Part shown: positions 12,085-24,070 of the stretch, piece after piece | How the letters are laid out: each line of letters starts with the position of its first letter | How positions within the stretch are numbered: the first letter of the stretch is position 1 | Origin: Hanleya hanleyi | Taxonomy: Eukaryota > Mollusca > Polyplacophora > Lepidopleurida > Hanleyidae | Assembly (NCBI GenBank): GCA_036873755.1 | Contig: JAVTVY010048055.1 | Coordinates: 181,990 to 245,989, forward strand | DNA length: 64,000 nt | Direction: 5' to 3' | Position numbers and translations under genes: made by a program | The notes under the pieces: generated by a model | Databases searched by the model: none | Told to the model about the DNA's origin: nothing | What the model saw: the letters and a program-made list of their open reading frames with translations, nothing else

Positions 12085-12215
12085 TTTCCATCATAGCTCT
12101 CTATATTTGTATCTAATACCGCTTATGCCGATGCTAGGGGCCGTGTGGTCATATCATCCAAGTTGCCACATGAACAGGTACAATAAAAGCGTACATGAGA
12201 TACAACACATATCAC
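12085..12215 (+). repeat. Third copy of the retroelement 3' tail
   Basis: The stretch from TTTGTATCTAATACCGCTTA through ATGAACAGGTACAATAAAAG to GAGATACAACACAT aligns with the segments directly after the two RT remnants (11370-11490 and 22420-22540). It is a diverged 3'-end copy without coding sequence. Confidence 0.65.
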
Positions 12216-13700
12216 GAATCGTTAGATTCTTGGTATGTGCTTTAGAATAGGTTAACCGGAAGACTATACTGTGAAGTCATGTGGCTCTGCCATTATGTCG
12301 GCACCTCTTCCCACTTCCCTTATATGTGTTGTAATGTGTTATCTAATGTTTGAATTAGGGGACTAATTAGGAGACTAGGGTCTACCCCCAATAGTTGTTT
12401 TTTTTTCCAGCAAAATGGCTCCAGGACGGCTTAACAACGCCACAGATCCTGATGAAAAGAGGATGCGAGTACAGGCGACTTGTACCTAAGTTCAATTTAA
12501 CCCAACATCGTGTTGACCCCGTATTGACATTGTGTTCAGCTGGTCCTTGATTTTAGCATGTTTTTGTTGTCAAGCTGAGACTTTCATCTCCAAAATGAGA
12601 TATGACGGTTTAAGCTCGACATATTGTGCCATGAAGGTGTAAAGTAAACCATAAACATTAAGACAGTTGTTTTAAGAGTTGGTTGATTCAAAGTGTGGAT
12701 CGCAATACAGTTGTACTGATAATCTAATCTTCCTCTCAGAAAAATACCGCTAGGGCGCGTTCGAGGAATGCATATGGGGGAACATGAGTTTTTTGCGTTA
12801 TGGCAGCGTTTGAGGACTAGTAATCGAGATAGAAAATTAATGCACCTGTACGCCAGAATCGCATGCGGGGAATTCCTTTAATCCACTAAGTGTAAACCAT
12901 ACTCCATCATCCACAGACCTTACATTCCCAGTTCACGGAACATTGTGGGATGCGATAGATCGTTATTATTTCCTGTAAGAGGTGTTCATACGATACATTT
13001 GAAGCGATTGGAAGCTGCCTTTCCGAAGAAAATTGACGATAACCCGATTACAACAAAACCTTGTGAGTATTATACCGTAGCACTTCACGCCATTAAGTGG
13101 CGTTTGACGTGAAAAACCATGGTATCAATTAATATCGAATGATTACAATGTGGTTGCAATCATTTTTTTAAATTGGAATAGATTTCCTTTGACAGTCTTT
13201 TGGAAAAGAAATCGCTTTTTATTGGCATTGACGTTCTCAGGTATTTCCCTAGATTAATAATATTTCGCATGAAATTGTCCGCCATTCGAATTCCAACACA
13301 GGTAGACTGTCGACCAAAAGCTGAGGAAAACATGTAATCTTTCGGAGATTCACGAACCGCCGAAACAAATATTTAAGAATATTCTGTTTCTCCAGAACTA
13401 CGTAGTTCTGCCAAAGTTTCGATTTTTTTTTCTAATCTTTGTGGCGAGACTGTAGATGGCTGACATATTCCCTTAATAATAAAATTAAACATTTCGACGA
13501 AGCAGTTTGGTTTTACTGAAACACTTCTGTATTGAAAGATTCGAAGAAAGATTGAGACACCCGAAATATTGAAGCATGTTGTTATGTAGCAAAATAATTA
13601 CATATCCAAGAGTGAACATTCGGATCGTTTATCAGGAAACTATTCCCTGTGATATTGGTCAAAAGTCACAAATAGAAACTGCGGTATTGCAGAAACCTAC

Positions 13701-13734
13701 CTTGTGTTGCCAGCATGTGACCAGCGATTAACGC
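13701..13734 (-). CDS. Probable haemocyanin exon 2: second half of signal peptide
   Basis: A 34-base block is framed by a strong acceptor (TTTTTTATTTCCAG) and donor (CAAG|GTAGGTTT) on the minus strand. Read in the phase needed to join FU-a, it encodes ALIAGHMLATQ and leaves one G. That G combines with the first two bases of the FU-a exon to give Gly before NTVRKSV. The peptide is hydrophobic, with a small-residue cleavage context (MLA-TQG), as expected of the end of a secretory signal directly before a haemocyanin N-terminus. It starts in phase 0. The call rests on splice signals, phase and hydrophobicity only. A chance occurrence is possible because the exon is short. Confidence 0.5.
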
Positions 13735-15439
13735 CTGGAAATAAAAAATATTTCTTTAATAGCTGTGAATATATACTTTAATGAAAACTCAGAAGTATCC
13801 CACGTCAGCATATGGATCAAGGTTTTGCTTATCGAGATACAGAACATACCCGCCTGATTTGTATTCTCCAAGAGGGAGAACCAATGCTCTATCATGGTGT
13901 TGTGTATTCAGGTTTTATATAATTTCTTCTTTGCCGATTTTGAGCACAAAGACAAATAAAAGAAGTTTGTGTGGGGTCCAAGTCTGCAAAGAAGACATTG
14001 CACAGAGACCGGTTTACGTCAGGCGATTGGACAGTCGAAGCTGAAGATAGGACCGGGCTATACATTCCGTTGACCAAAGGCTATAAGACCATCAGCTTAC
14101 TTGTATTATTTTTGCAATGAAATAGAAAGATAGCCTCCCCTGTGTTACTAGGCTACCTTTTCCGTAAATTAAGATAAAAAGTCTCACCACCGTCAAGGTC
14201 ACAAACCTCCATTGACGTTTTCGGGTGTCAGATTATTATCAGGACTTGATTTTCGGCGAACATTGTTTGGCCATTATACCTGACTGGGCCAGAAATGGTC
14301 TGTGACGTATTTTAAAATGTTTCTATAATATTTGACTCTAAAATATATCAAAACCTTTTCAAATTTTAATCGGGGAAAAAAGATCTGGGCCAGTTTGATT
14401 GACACCTCCGAAATTTGCCGTGATGGTGTCGGGTTGGACTATTTCTGGCGGTCTCATCTCGAAACATGAATTGCAGGCAAGCACCTAAAAGGTGTGTGGA
14501 CCCCTCAGCTTGTTTTGTTTTGTCAAGTAGGATCAGGGCTGCATCTAGAGCCAATTTACTTCCGGAAAACGTATGGGCGCCCAAAACTCAAATGAAACAT
14601 GCAGCTTCGCAAAAAGATCGAGCCCTTCAGGGTGGCACATCATTTGAGGTTGCACATCATTGGCAATGCACATCATTTAAAATAACACTACATTTATTAA
14701 GAAATATGATTTCTATATCAGTGATGTTGAGGTTGGATTGAAGGAGGAACTATATGATAAAACTTCAAATAAAGATTACATTTTTTTCTGAAAGTAAGCT
14801 TATACATCCCATTGCATAGATCTGATGAATACATGTACATGTATAGTTAGGAATAATAGGTGTGCAATTTGGAGCACGTTCTTGGTGTAACTTTGTGTGA
14901 TGATATGTGAACAAACAAAGCTAATAGTTGGAGTAAAGCTATCATTTCCAGTATGCAATGGGACACCAGCACTGTGGTAAACCCTCACATTTGTATACAA
15001 ATAAAAGAATACAATGACAACTGTGTCCAATCATAATGTAATGCTCCATAATAATGTGCACTGGTAAAGACTGAGACATCACAAACTGATTCAAACTCAG
15101 TTTTAATTAATATATTAAGTTAAATGTGTGGACATAGGTATGGTTGTGCAAAAGCTTTAGGGTCAACCAGAATTTGATAGCAAAATTTAAGGAAATGGTG
15201 TCCTTCATTTAAGGTGACACGAAATTAAAAACTAACAGGGGTTCGGTACTGCGGGATTCCCCCGCCGATTATTTTGATATTGTAGTTCTGAAATAAAAAT
15301 AAAATAATGTCACCAAACTATTAGTAAATACTATAAAGGAATATAGTGTAGGTGATTTGGTATGTATGCCTGTATATACAATGTACACTGCATCTCATGC
15401 ATAATAACAGGTTAGTATCACATATAAGAGATATAAAAT

Positions 15440-15835
15440 TAGAAATTGAAATATGAGGGTATGGAGTTGGGCAATGCATTGAATAAGTATAGCAGATGTA
15501 AGCTTCAGGAAAATATGAGGATATGGGATCGGGCGAAGCTTAGTTTAGGTGATGTATGGTGGGCCACAGTGCCCCGAGGGTGGGGACATGCTTTCACGGG
15601 TAGCGCATGGGTTGAATAAGTGTAGGATCATGTAAGCTGTGAGAAAATATGATGGTATGGGGTCGGGCGATGCTTAGTTTAGAAGATATAGGGTGGGGCG
15701 CGGTGCCCCAGGGGCGGGGAGATGCCCCCGGAGTGGATGGGTTGAATAAGTGTACAGGATGATCTGAGCTCCCAAACTATATCAGGGTATGGGGTCGGGC
15801 AAAGCTTACTTTAGGAGATATGGGGTGAAAAAATT
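15440..15835. repeat. Tandem repeat, unit about 137 bp, three copies
   Basis: Successive units share GGTATGGGGTCGGGCGAAGC, then TTAGTTTAGGAGATATGGGGTG, a GTGCCCC...GGTGGGG stretch and GGGTTGAATAAGTGTA. A further diverged half-copy is at about 17995-18100. The array is a noncoding minisatellite. Confidence 0.75.
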
Positions 15836-16542
15836 GGACCCTCAATAATGAATTACGAAAAGGAACTGGGAATTTGGGATCGGAACCAGAAAAAAATCCC
15901 TGGATACAGCCTTGTGGATACAGTTTGTGTGGTTTCTGTAATGTATATAATAGACTTTCTGGGATTACAGCATGCAAGAAAGTGTAGCTTTATCAGTGGC
16001 AATTTATGCATTGCACAAGTGTGATAAGTTAATGGCATAAAATCACAATGATTGACACAAGCCCACCATTATCATTATTGGGGTGGTGGTGGTGGGGGGG
16101 GGGGGGGGGATAAGCTCCAGGTATGCAAACTGGTTTAAAATTGCGGCAACGATTTGGTGTAAGACTCACGAAATATAATTGACAAAGGATCTGCTGCAAG
16201 TTGTATTGTCAGTCTTTTGTCCAGGATATTACCTTTTCAAAGCCTTGCCAAAATTGCACAGAGTCAGGCTAAAATGGGCTCTCCTAATCACTCGTTTTAA
16301 ATAATTTCCAAGTTACAGTCACATGTTTGGTGACAAAAATTGAAGCATTATGCTGTACCAGTTAAATGTGTGGACACAAATATGGTTCACGCAAAAGTTT
16401 TAGGATAAATCATATGATGTAGTATACAATGATTTAACAGCAAAATTGAAGAAAAATGTTGTCCTTCATTTAAGGCGACTCGAAATTCAAACTAACAGGG
16501 GTTCGATACGACAGGGATTCCCCTGCCAGTTATTTCACATTA

Positions 16543-17514
16543 GGGGAGATTGGGGTACACTGGGACATTTTTCACCTTTTTGCGAAAATCTGTGTTATTA
16601 TTGTCCTGTAGTGTAGCCTTGTATACTCTCGTTATAACTTATACTTATTATGACATAGTCACACAAAAAAATCTGAAATATCTGTTATACTTTTCTCCAG
16701 AATTCTGTTTTAAAAACGTAAAAAAATGTGTCCCAGTTTGCCCCACTATGGGGTACTCTGGGACACCCACTGGGGTGCGATGGGACAATAATCAAAATGC
16801 ATTTTATAAGAAGTATATAATAATATGTTTCATAGGAGTTTAGAAGATTCAACAGCGGTGGTTAAGTTAGTTGCTATTGTAGGCCCCTGCTTTACGTAAA
16901 ATATTTCCCAGGAGCCAAATTTGAGGAAAAAAATATTTTGTGTGATTCTCATCCCAACGAAAGCATTTGATTTTGAAAGTTTTAGTAAAACTCATCAAAT
17001 CTGATAGGATCAGCAAATACTACCATCTAGGAAACAAAATAATGCACTTTGATAGCATTTTAGGATGAAAGGAAATTTCACCACTTGATTATTATTGTCC
17101 CAGTGTGCCCGGCAAAAGTGTCCCACTCTACCCCAGGTGCATGATATATTACTTTTTATGACAAAAAAAAAAAAAAAAAAAAAAATACATACAGCTGATA
17201 TACTAAGTCGATATAATTAAAGTTTACCTTTATCCATCCTCTCTCAGTAGTAACAAAACAGCAATGAAGTACCGCTGAAAACTTCTCATAACGAACTATC
17301 ATCCCCAGGCCTAAAAATTTACTTGGACTGCTCAAAAACAGTTTTTGTGTCCCTAATTTTTTACCAATGATAGGCTTTACTTGTAATCAATATAGAAGTT
17401 GTATGGGGGTGATAGCTTTCTGCTGATGGTAATGTAATGTGCTTCTCCTTCTTAACAAAAGAGCTAGACGGCTTGTCCCACTGTGCCCATGTCCCACTGT
17501 ACCCCAATCTCCCC
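16543..17514. mobile_element. Non-autonomous DNA transposon, 972 bp, TA target duplication
   Basis: The termini are inverted repeats: GGGGAGATTGGGGTACACTG on the left and CAGTGGGACA-type complement ending CCAATCTCCCC on the right. TA flanks both ends. It interrupts one copy of the 180-bp repeat, and uninterrupted copies in the same window (near 17690) have a single TA at that point, so insertion with a TA duplication is directly visible. Subterminal repeats of the same GGGGT-C-CTGGGAC theme occur at about 16750 and 17100. No transposase is encoded. TA duplication fits the Tc1/mariner group, but the end sequence does not identify the family. Confidence 0.85.
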
Positions 17515-18224
17515 TATACTTCTGAAATAAAATATGTTTTGTGCAAAAGCTTTAGGATAAATCGCATGATGTGGATTAGAATGATTTAATAGCCAAATTT
17601 AAGAAAGATGTTGTCCTTCATTTAAGGCGACGCGAAATTCAAACTAACAGGGGTTCGATACTGCAGGGATTGCCCTGCCAGTTATTTCATATTATACTTC
17701 TGAAATAAACTATGGTTTGTGCAAAAGCTTTCGGATCAATCGATGGAGCAAAATTGAAGACAAATGTTGTTCTTCATTTAAGGCGACGCGAAATTCAAAC
17801 CTAACAGGGGTTCGATGCTGCGACAACCCCGCGCCGGTTATTTCCTCTTGTACTTCTGAAATAAAATAATGAATGACGGACTAGACGCTTGTAATTATTA
17901 CTATAAAGGAATAAATTTTAGGTGATTCTGCATGTGTGTATGAAAAAACAATGTACACTGCATCTCATGCATATTACATGAAGCTGAGAAGCTGTGGATA
18001 GGAAAAAGTCCAATAACATTTAGTGCCCCAAGGGTGGGGAAATCCTCCCGAGGGTAGTGCATAGGTTGAACAAGTGTACCGTAGCATGTAAGTTCCCAGA
18101 TAAATGGGAAATAAAAGGGGAATAAATGGAAATAAATTGAATCTTGAATGGACCATGCTTTCTTGTATCAGCGAACCTTCAAAACTCACAATGAAACATG
18201 CAACAAAGGGTTCCCGATGGGCAT

Positions 18225-18690
18225 AGATAACAGTGCAAAAGATAAATCATCAATAAATAATATAAAAAAAAATAATTAAAAATCATGATATCATCATAGC
18301 CATCTGAAAATCTAATCGTTTCATCAGTGAACATTCAGGAAGCTCTCCCCAAAGTTTGGTCAGGCCCGACTTGATAGATCTGCAGATATTCAGCGGACAA
18401 GAACATGTTGGTGGGCATAGTTAACAGTGCAAAAGCTGAGCCATCAATAAATAATAAAAAAAATAATTAAAAATCATGAAATCATCATAGCCATCTGAAA
18501 ATCTAATCATTTCATCAGTCAACTCTCACTGATTCAGGAAGCTCTCACCAAAGTTTGGTCAAGCCGGACTGCATTGATCTGCAGACATTCAGCGGACAAG
18601 AACATGTTGACGGACGGACGGACGACCGGACGGACGGACGGACGGACGTACGTACATGGCAACGACAAGACCCCGCAGCCCTATGGGCTG
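18225..18690. repeat. 190-bp tandem duplication ending in a GGAC microsatellite
   Basis: Two copies (about 18222-18412 and 18416-18608) share GCAAAAGATAAATCATCAAT, CATCATAGCCATCTGAAAATC and ATTCAGCGGACAAGAACATG. The second runs into a (GGAC)n tract at about 18610-18655, then CGCAGCCCTATGGGCTGAGG. This 3' arrangement is familiar to me from dispersed molluscan repeats. Confidence 0.75.
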
Positions 18691-20759
18691 AGGGGTAAAA
18701 ATGGTGGGGAATGTATGCTGAATTTTCCATATGTTTGAGCGGAAAGGCCAGGCTACCTGGTGTGGTGGGTCATTTGCGGCGGCGAATATTAGGGCATATA
18801 GATTTCTCAAGATGTGCTCGGCCAATTTACTACATATTAAGTAAGGCGAATATTTAGTGGTTTGTGACCTGAAGGAGGAAGGCGGGCCACAGCTCAGTTA
18901 TCTGGAGTTAAAATCTGGACTTGCGACACCTAAACCCAGCTAATTTCACTTATTATCCAGAAAAAAAAGGGAAACAGGTTAAGTGATTTTACGTTTGACC
19001 CCCAAAATACAAGGCCTTTAATCTAGGAATTTAAAATACTATGATTTAGAGAGCAAACTAACTTGGGGAAAACATTCCTGCTATATGAAGCCTAGCAGCA
19101 CAATATCCCACGAGTGAGGACAACACAGCATTGTGGAGATGAGGGTAAATACAAGCTTCATTTATCGTGGCATCTTAAGTCAGTGAAAAGCAATGCAATT
19201 CAAATTTACATCAGATGGTAAAACGCGTACAATGAATATTAGTTTAAAATGTTCTTTATGTTTGATAGCCTACATCCACCTGCCCCGATAAATGTTCATG
19301 GCTCGATTACCTTGTTCCTCCGTAATGTTGTTCCTCTCTCGACCAAGCGAAATAAGCTGTATATTCTTTGAGTTTAAATTCTGTGACAGTTCAGGAAAAG
19401 AGGAGCAGAGAGGGTATAATAAACGGACTCCTCATTATTCTGATTACCGATCCTTGTCACATCGGCTAAATTCATTTTCTGATATCAGCAAAAAGCAAAG
19501 GCTAAATCCGTGGGATATGTAAGAGGCGAGAAAAGTCTGGCGACTAACAAGCAACCATTAAAGAAAAGGCTTCCTCGACATCGCACACCCAGACTCGAGA
19601 ATACGGAGAATTCTAAGAAATGTCGGTATGTAATTCTAAAGCCAAGATCACATGCAGACTTATATACACTAGTGTGAATTTACACACCGTAAAAATACAA
19701 TTAAAATATGAAAATTTAGCATGTGATAGTGTGTATATTTGTGTAGTGAAAAATTGTATCTGATCCGGAGGTTACGCAGAAGTATATTCACACATGTGTA
19801 GATTTGCATTGTATGCCTATCTGTTCATGTGAACGCACAACAAATATACCCACTTTGCATTTGGAGTAAAACAGCGTAAATGTCTTTTTAATCAATTTCC
19901 AAAAATTTATCCAGTGAAAGGTTTAGTCGCCATCCTCCGATAAACTATTACTCTCTGGCAAAACATTTTTTTGCGACATACTCAGATACTTTGGCCTTTT
20001 TACGTTTTGTTGTATGGGGAAAGTTATCTTTTCATATTGGGGCTGTAATATGATTTGTCGATAGGCGTCCACAAACCTGCAAGGGTAATCTCTCTGAAAT
20101 TTGATGAAGATAACCGTTTGAATCGTGGTGACCTTGGCTTTTACCTTTTAACTTTTAGGTTCAGGTTTGCATCTTGTTTTACTTATATTGTCTTACATGC
20201 ATTTCCATGTGAAGGCCGAGCAAACTATACATTTACACACATAGATAAATATGCACACGTGCAATAAATTCACATTAGTACATTTTGTTCTGCAGAATAC
20301 AATGTACTCACGCCTTAAAACAGAGCCTCAGAAGATCTTCTACACAGCGGTCGTATTTTTGCGATAAAGGTACACAAAAGCCCTAAATACAGGCACAACA
20401 TTTACTCATTATGTATAATTTGCTGAGCGTTCACATGAGTATAACAAGCTGTGAGCAAAACGAGATGTAAGCCATAATGGAGTCTACCAGTTCAAAGGTA
20501 AAAAGTCAAGATTACCATGGATTAAACGGAAATAAGCATTTTAGACACATTAACTCAAGTTATCTTTTAATGTCAACGCATGCAGGCGTACTCGTGTAAG
20601 TCTTAAAAAGCTCATTGATATTACAGTCACAATACCATAGATCTAAAGCTGACATGACACCAAAATATGTACGGTCATAGTTTCCATGTCACAAAAAAAT
20701 GTTTTTGTTCGACAGTAATAATTTATGGGGCTATGGGCATAAATTTTCCGCTGAACAAT

Positions 20760-21030
20760 TTTCAACATCGACTTAACAATATTTTCGATGTTTTCTCCAA
20801 TACATGGAATGCATATTTGCTATGGGTACCCATGAACAGATGAACAGGCTCTCTGTGTACAAGCAGAAGTCCATAAAACTTATGGTCAGCTGTCAATGAC
20901 GGAAAGTTGAAACTTCCAGCAAGACTTTCACAGTTGATGTCCCACAAGGTAAATATTGCTATGCCAAGTGGATATTCACTTATATGTGTTGTAATTTATG
21001 CATCGAGTGTCTTCTGCATGTTTGGTGATT
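20760..21030 (-). repeat. Dispersed segment, copy 1 of a pair with 23810-24070
   Basis: This segment aligns with 23810-24070 over about 250 bases, including GTCAGCTGTCAATGAC, GTTGATGTCCCACAAGGT and TTTATGCATCGAG. On the minus strand both copies keep an open frame beginning FTLWDINC(E/K)S and containing NF-SLTAD. I do not recognise the peptide. It may be a decayed exon or transposon reading frame spread as two copies. Confidence 0.55.
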
Positions 21031-21889
21031 TTTTTTTATGCTAATACATAAAAAGTAACGAAAATATTAGTGGACAGATTCTTGTCAGGGCAGATTATCA
21101 CATTTGACCAGACCAATACAGCTTCAAATTGATCATCCCAATTTTCTCCAAGCTGACCCATGAACAACGTACAAATATTGAGGTTATTCCAAATTTATAG
21201 TATTAAATTATTAATTAAATTAAATTATTAATTAAATTAATATTTTTATTATTAAAATTTAAAAAAAAAGTCAAATGTGGGCGAAATCAATGATAATGAT
21301 AATGGTGGGTAAAATATTGTATTCTTGCGCCATTTTTGTGACAAAACGCAGACTTTTTGGAGGAAATATAGGAAATGAATGGCAGATTTGTCAGTGCTCG
21401 GTCAAATGGTCAATGCCAAATATGGTGGGGCCCATTTAACACAGTTGGCAGTTATGACCAATTTAGCTTTCGGAGATGCAAGAAATTACAAATGGAAGAA
21501 AGGAAATTCACATAGATTCAATTACCTGTCCTTTTTTTGTAAACTAGAGACCTATACGGATTTCTCGCATTGATGCCACAATCATTCATGTAAAAATCCA
21601 TTTCATATCAGCCTGGAACCACATAAAATTGATGATCATCGTATTATCTGTAAAAATTCAGATTTCTGTTCCACTCACAAGAATATCCAAAATGCCTTGC
21701 ATTTGAAACTTTAATGAGGTCATTAATTACTTTGAATGTTATTGATAAACTTAAGGGAACTCTGATTGGAAGGCCGGTAGAATTCATTTTCCATTTGTGT
21801 GGTCCTGTAAAGCGCCATCTAATTATCCGTTTTTGTAGACCCTAGTTTCTGGATTGTGCACCCCTTTTGGCTGGCCTATATATGTTCTC

Positions 21890-22415
21890 TTATGAATACA
21901 ACTATATGCAGACGCTTTCAAAACAGATTATTTCAAAGCCCGTTCGGCCTCATTCACCAAACGCTATATAGACGATCTTCTTGCTGTGGATAATCGCTAT
22001 ATAAATGACGCAGTGAAGGATATATATCCACCTTCACTGGATTTGAAGGAAACTACAGATGACCCTAGCGGCACGTCTTATCTAGACCTATATAAATGAA
22101 GCGAGTCTTCTCTCTCGTCGACTTTACGACAAAAGAGATGATTACAATTTCGACATCGTAAACTATCCCTATCTGGACAGTAATATACCAGAGGAACCTG
22201 CATATAGCGTATCTCGCCTAGTAACACTTGCTAGATCCTGCATTAAATGTGACGATTTTAATCAACGTCAGAAAACATTATTGCAGAAACTTGTAAAACA
22301 GGGCTATATCATCAAGCGCCTCCACTCGAAGATTCTCAAATTTGGCGATACATATCGCATGCTGATAGCAAAATACGAGCGTAGCGTGCAAGATCTATGG
22401 CGGTACGTTTCGTAG
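21890..22415 (+). pseudogene. Retroelement reverse-transcriptase fragment, copy 2, with YIDD box
   Basis: The plus strand reads FTKRYIDDLLAV, a reverse-transcriptase motif C, then a variable stretch with a stop codon (TGA at about 22097). It then continues YDKRDDYNFDIVNYPYLDSN to DLWRYVS, ending at TAG near 22413. It matches copy 1 at 11.06-11.37 kb. The stop and the lack of upstream domains show it is dead. The tail to about 22560 is shared with copy 1 and with 12085-12215. Confidence 0.8.
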
Positions 22416-23809
22416 CTTGTGTCTAATTCCGCTTAACCCGGGGCTAGGGGTCGCATGAACCTATGTATTTCAAGATTCTCATGGTGTTCATATGCACAGG
22501 CACAATCAAAGCGAGATTGAGATACATCATACACTGGATAAAGCCTTTACAACGTATAGGCGAGAGAGAGCACTTTGACTTATTTATCTTTTCAGTATCT
22601 CCTGGATTATAAGTTTTTAACTTTCATTCATATTCATCTTAGAGATCTTGTGGGTAGCAAGGAGCATGGATCACAGGCACCAACTGTTAGCATGTCCCTT
22701 GCTCACACCAAAGACCTTTTCCGACATTTCGAGTGGTATCCACTGTGACTCCAAGTATGGCCTCCAACTCTATTGGAAGGTAGGCCCTGATTTTCTGTAA
22801 GATGCCACCAACAGCTAACAGTATAGGTGAGTCAGCTTCCATCTGTTTTCACCTTTCATGGTTGTTAATGTGGCAGAGAACATTGCATTCGTTGACTTGA
22901 AAATAGACAGAGGATATACTCCTCTCAATCATTTTATGAGTTTTCTCAGAAAGAATTGACTGTTTACAAGTAATATGTGCATCTTTCTGATTACTGCCAA
23001 CATGATGTTGACGAGGTGTAGATCCATCCAATTGAACTAACATATATTCTCTATTTGGTAATTGTGTATACCATAAACACCTCTGTGTTATATGTCTTGT
23101 GTACACATTTGTGTGTATTGCTGTCACTTGCCATAGGATTAAACGTGTATTTGATCTTTGCATAAACATCAAATTTTAATAAATGTGATAGATTACTGAG
23201 ATAACCCACTGATTACACGAGAAAAATTGACCACTGTCAAGAAGGAAATTTTGACCAAATGTAGTCTACATAATCAGCTTGTAAACACATTATGGTTTGT
23301 CAGGGTATGAATTTATTTTTTTAGTTTTAAGTTTTAATTTGAAAACAATCATATGAAATGAATAAAAATAATAAACAATACTTTGAAATATTGTTTAACA
23401 TATATATTATAGGCAGAAGGATTGTGTACTTATTGCTTTTTATCACATGGAAAAATATTTAGAGGTTAGTGAGATATTGTGCTTTGTACTTGCATCTCAG
23501 TTTTGAGTCATATGGGGTAAAATGAGGGGAAATGATAAAGAGTGTACCCTTGGTATATAGGCTGTATACTCTATCTCTGCATAGTTTTATTTGTGCCTTC
23601 TCAGGATAGTTTGGGGATGGGTATTGTTTGTTTAGACGGGAGCATCATTTATTTCAGCAATAGTCAAAGACTGACAGATCCGGGTTAGTCCCTTTCAGGT
23701 TAGAGCCCTCGAACTACATTGTTTAGAAATTTGAGAGGAAATCGTCGTGGATTTTATAATCTTGATTCTTGAGCATTTCTGATAAATTTGATATTTCAAA
23801 TTGCAAATG

Positions 23810-24070
23810 AGGCTTCAAACTGTATCTTGGTGTTGATTTGGGCCTCTTTTGGGGAAAGCATGTTGGAAGGATACATGAGGAGTGGGGGTGAGAAGGCTAT
23901 CTGAGTACAACTTGAATGACATTAGGAAAGACCGGTCAGCTGTCAATGACATAAAGTTGGAACTTCCATCATGACTTTTACAGTTGATGTCCCACAAGGT
24001 GAATATTGTCATGCCATGTGGATTTATGCATCGAGAGTCTTCTGCATTTTGGCGATTTGTTTTCTAACAA
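23810..24070 (-). repeat. Dispersed segment, copy 2 of a pair with 20760-21030
   Basis: This is the partner of the 20760-21030 segment. The minus-strand frame reads IFTLWDINCKS and SLTAD, then diverges. The similarity covers both coding-like and flanking bases, so it is a duplicated DNA segment, not two exons evolving under protein constraint only. Confidence 0.55.

Larger units (their letters stand above)
10763..13700 (-). other. Haemocyanin leader intron 2 (2.9 kb, phase 1) between signal-peptide exon and FU-a
   Basis: This assumes the small exon at 13701-13734 is real. The intron runs from the donor CAAG|GTAGGTTT to the acceptor CTGTATTTGCAG. It contains a plus-strand reverse-transcriptase remnant (11060-11366), its downstream tail, and a second tail copy (12085-12215). 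About 12.3-13.7 kb is AT-rich with nothing recognised. Confidence 0.5.
15120..17880. repeat. Four dispersed copies of a repeat of about 180 bp
   Basis: Copies at roughly 15120-15305, 16360-16542, 17517-17705 and 17700-17875 share CTTCATTTAAGGCGACGCGA, then AACAGGGGTTCGATACTGC and a TTATTT...TACTTCTGAAATAAA end. The second copy is split by the transposon at 16543-17514, which is why its final TACTTCTGAAATAAA lies at 17517. The GGGGTTCGA phrase resembles a Pol III B box, but I find no A box, so I do not call it a SINE. Confidence 0.75.

Noticed and set aside
14800..15030. Hydrophobic minus-strand frame considered as haemocyanin exon 1
   Set aside because: It has no ATG in frame (a stop precedes it), and the ATG in the neighbouring frame has no donor in the right phase.
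22849..23172. 107-codon minus-strand frame
   Set aside because: No recognisable domain, no splice or promoter support; kept only as part of a low-interest finding.
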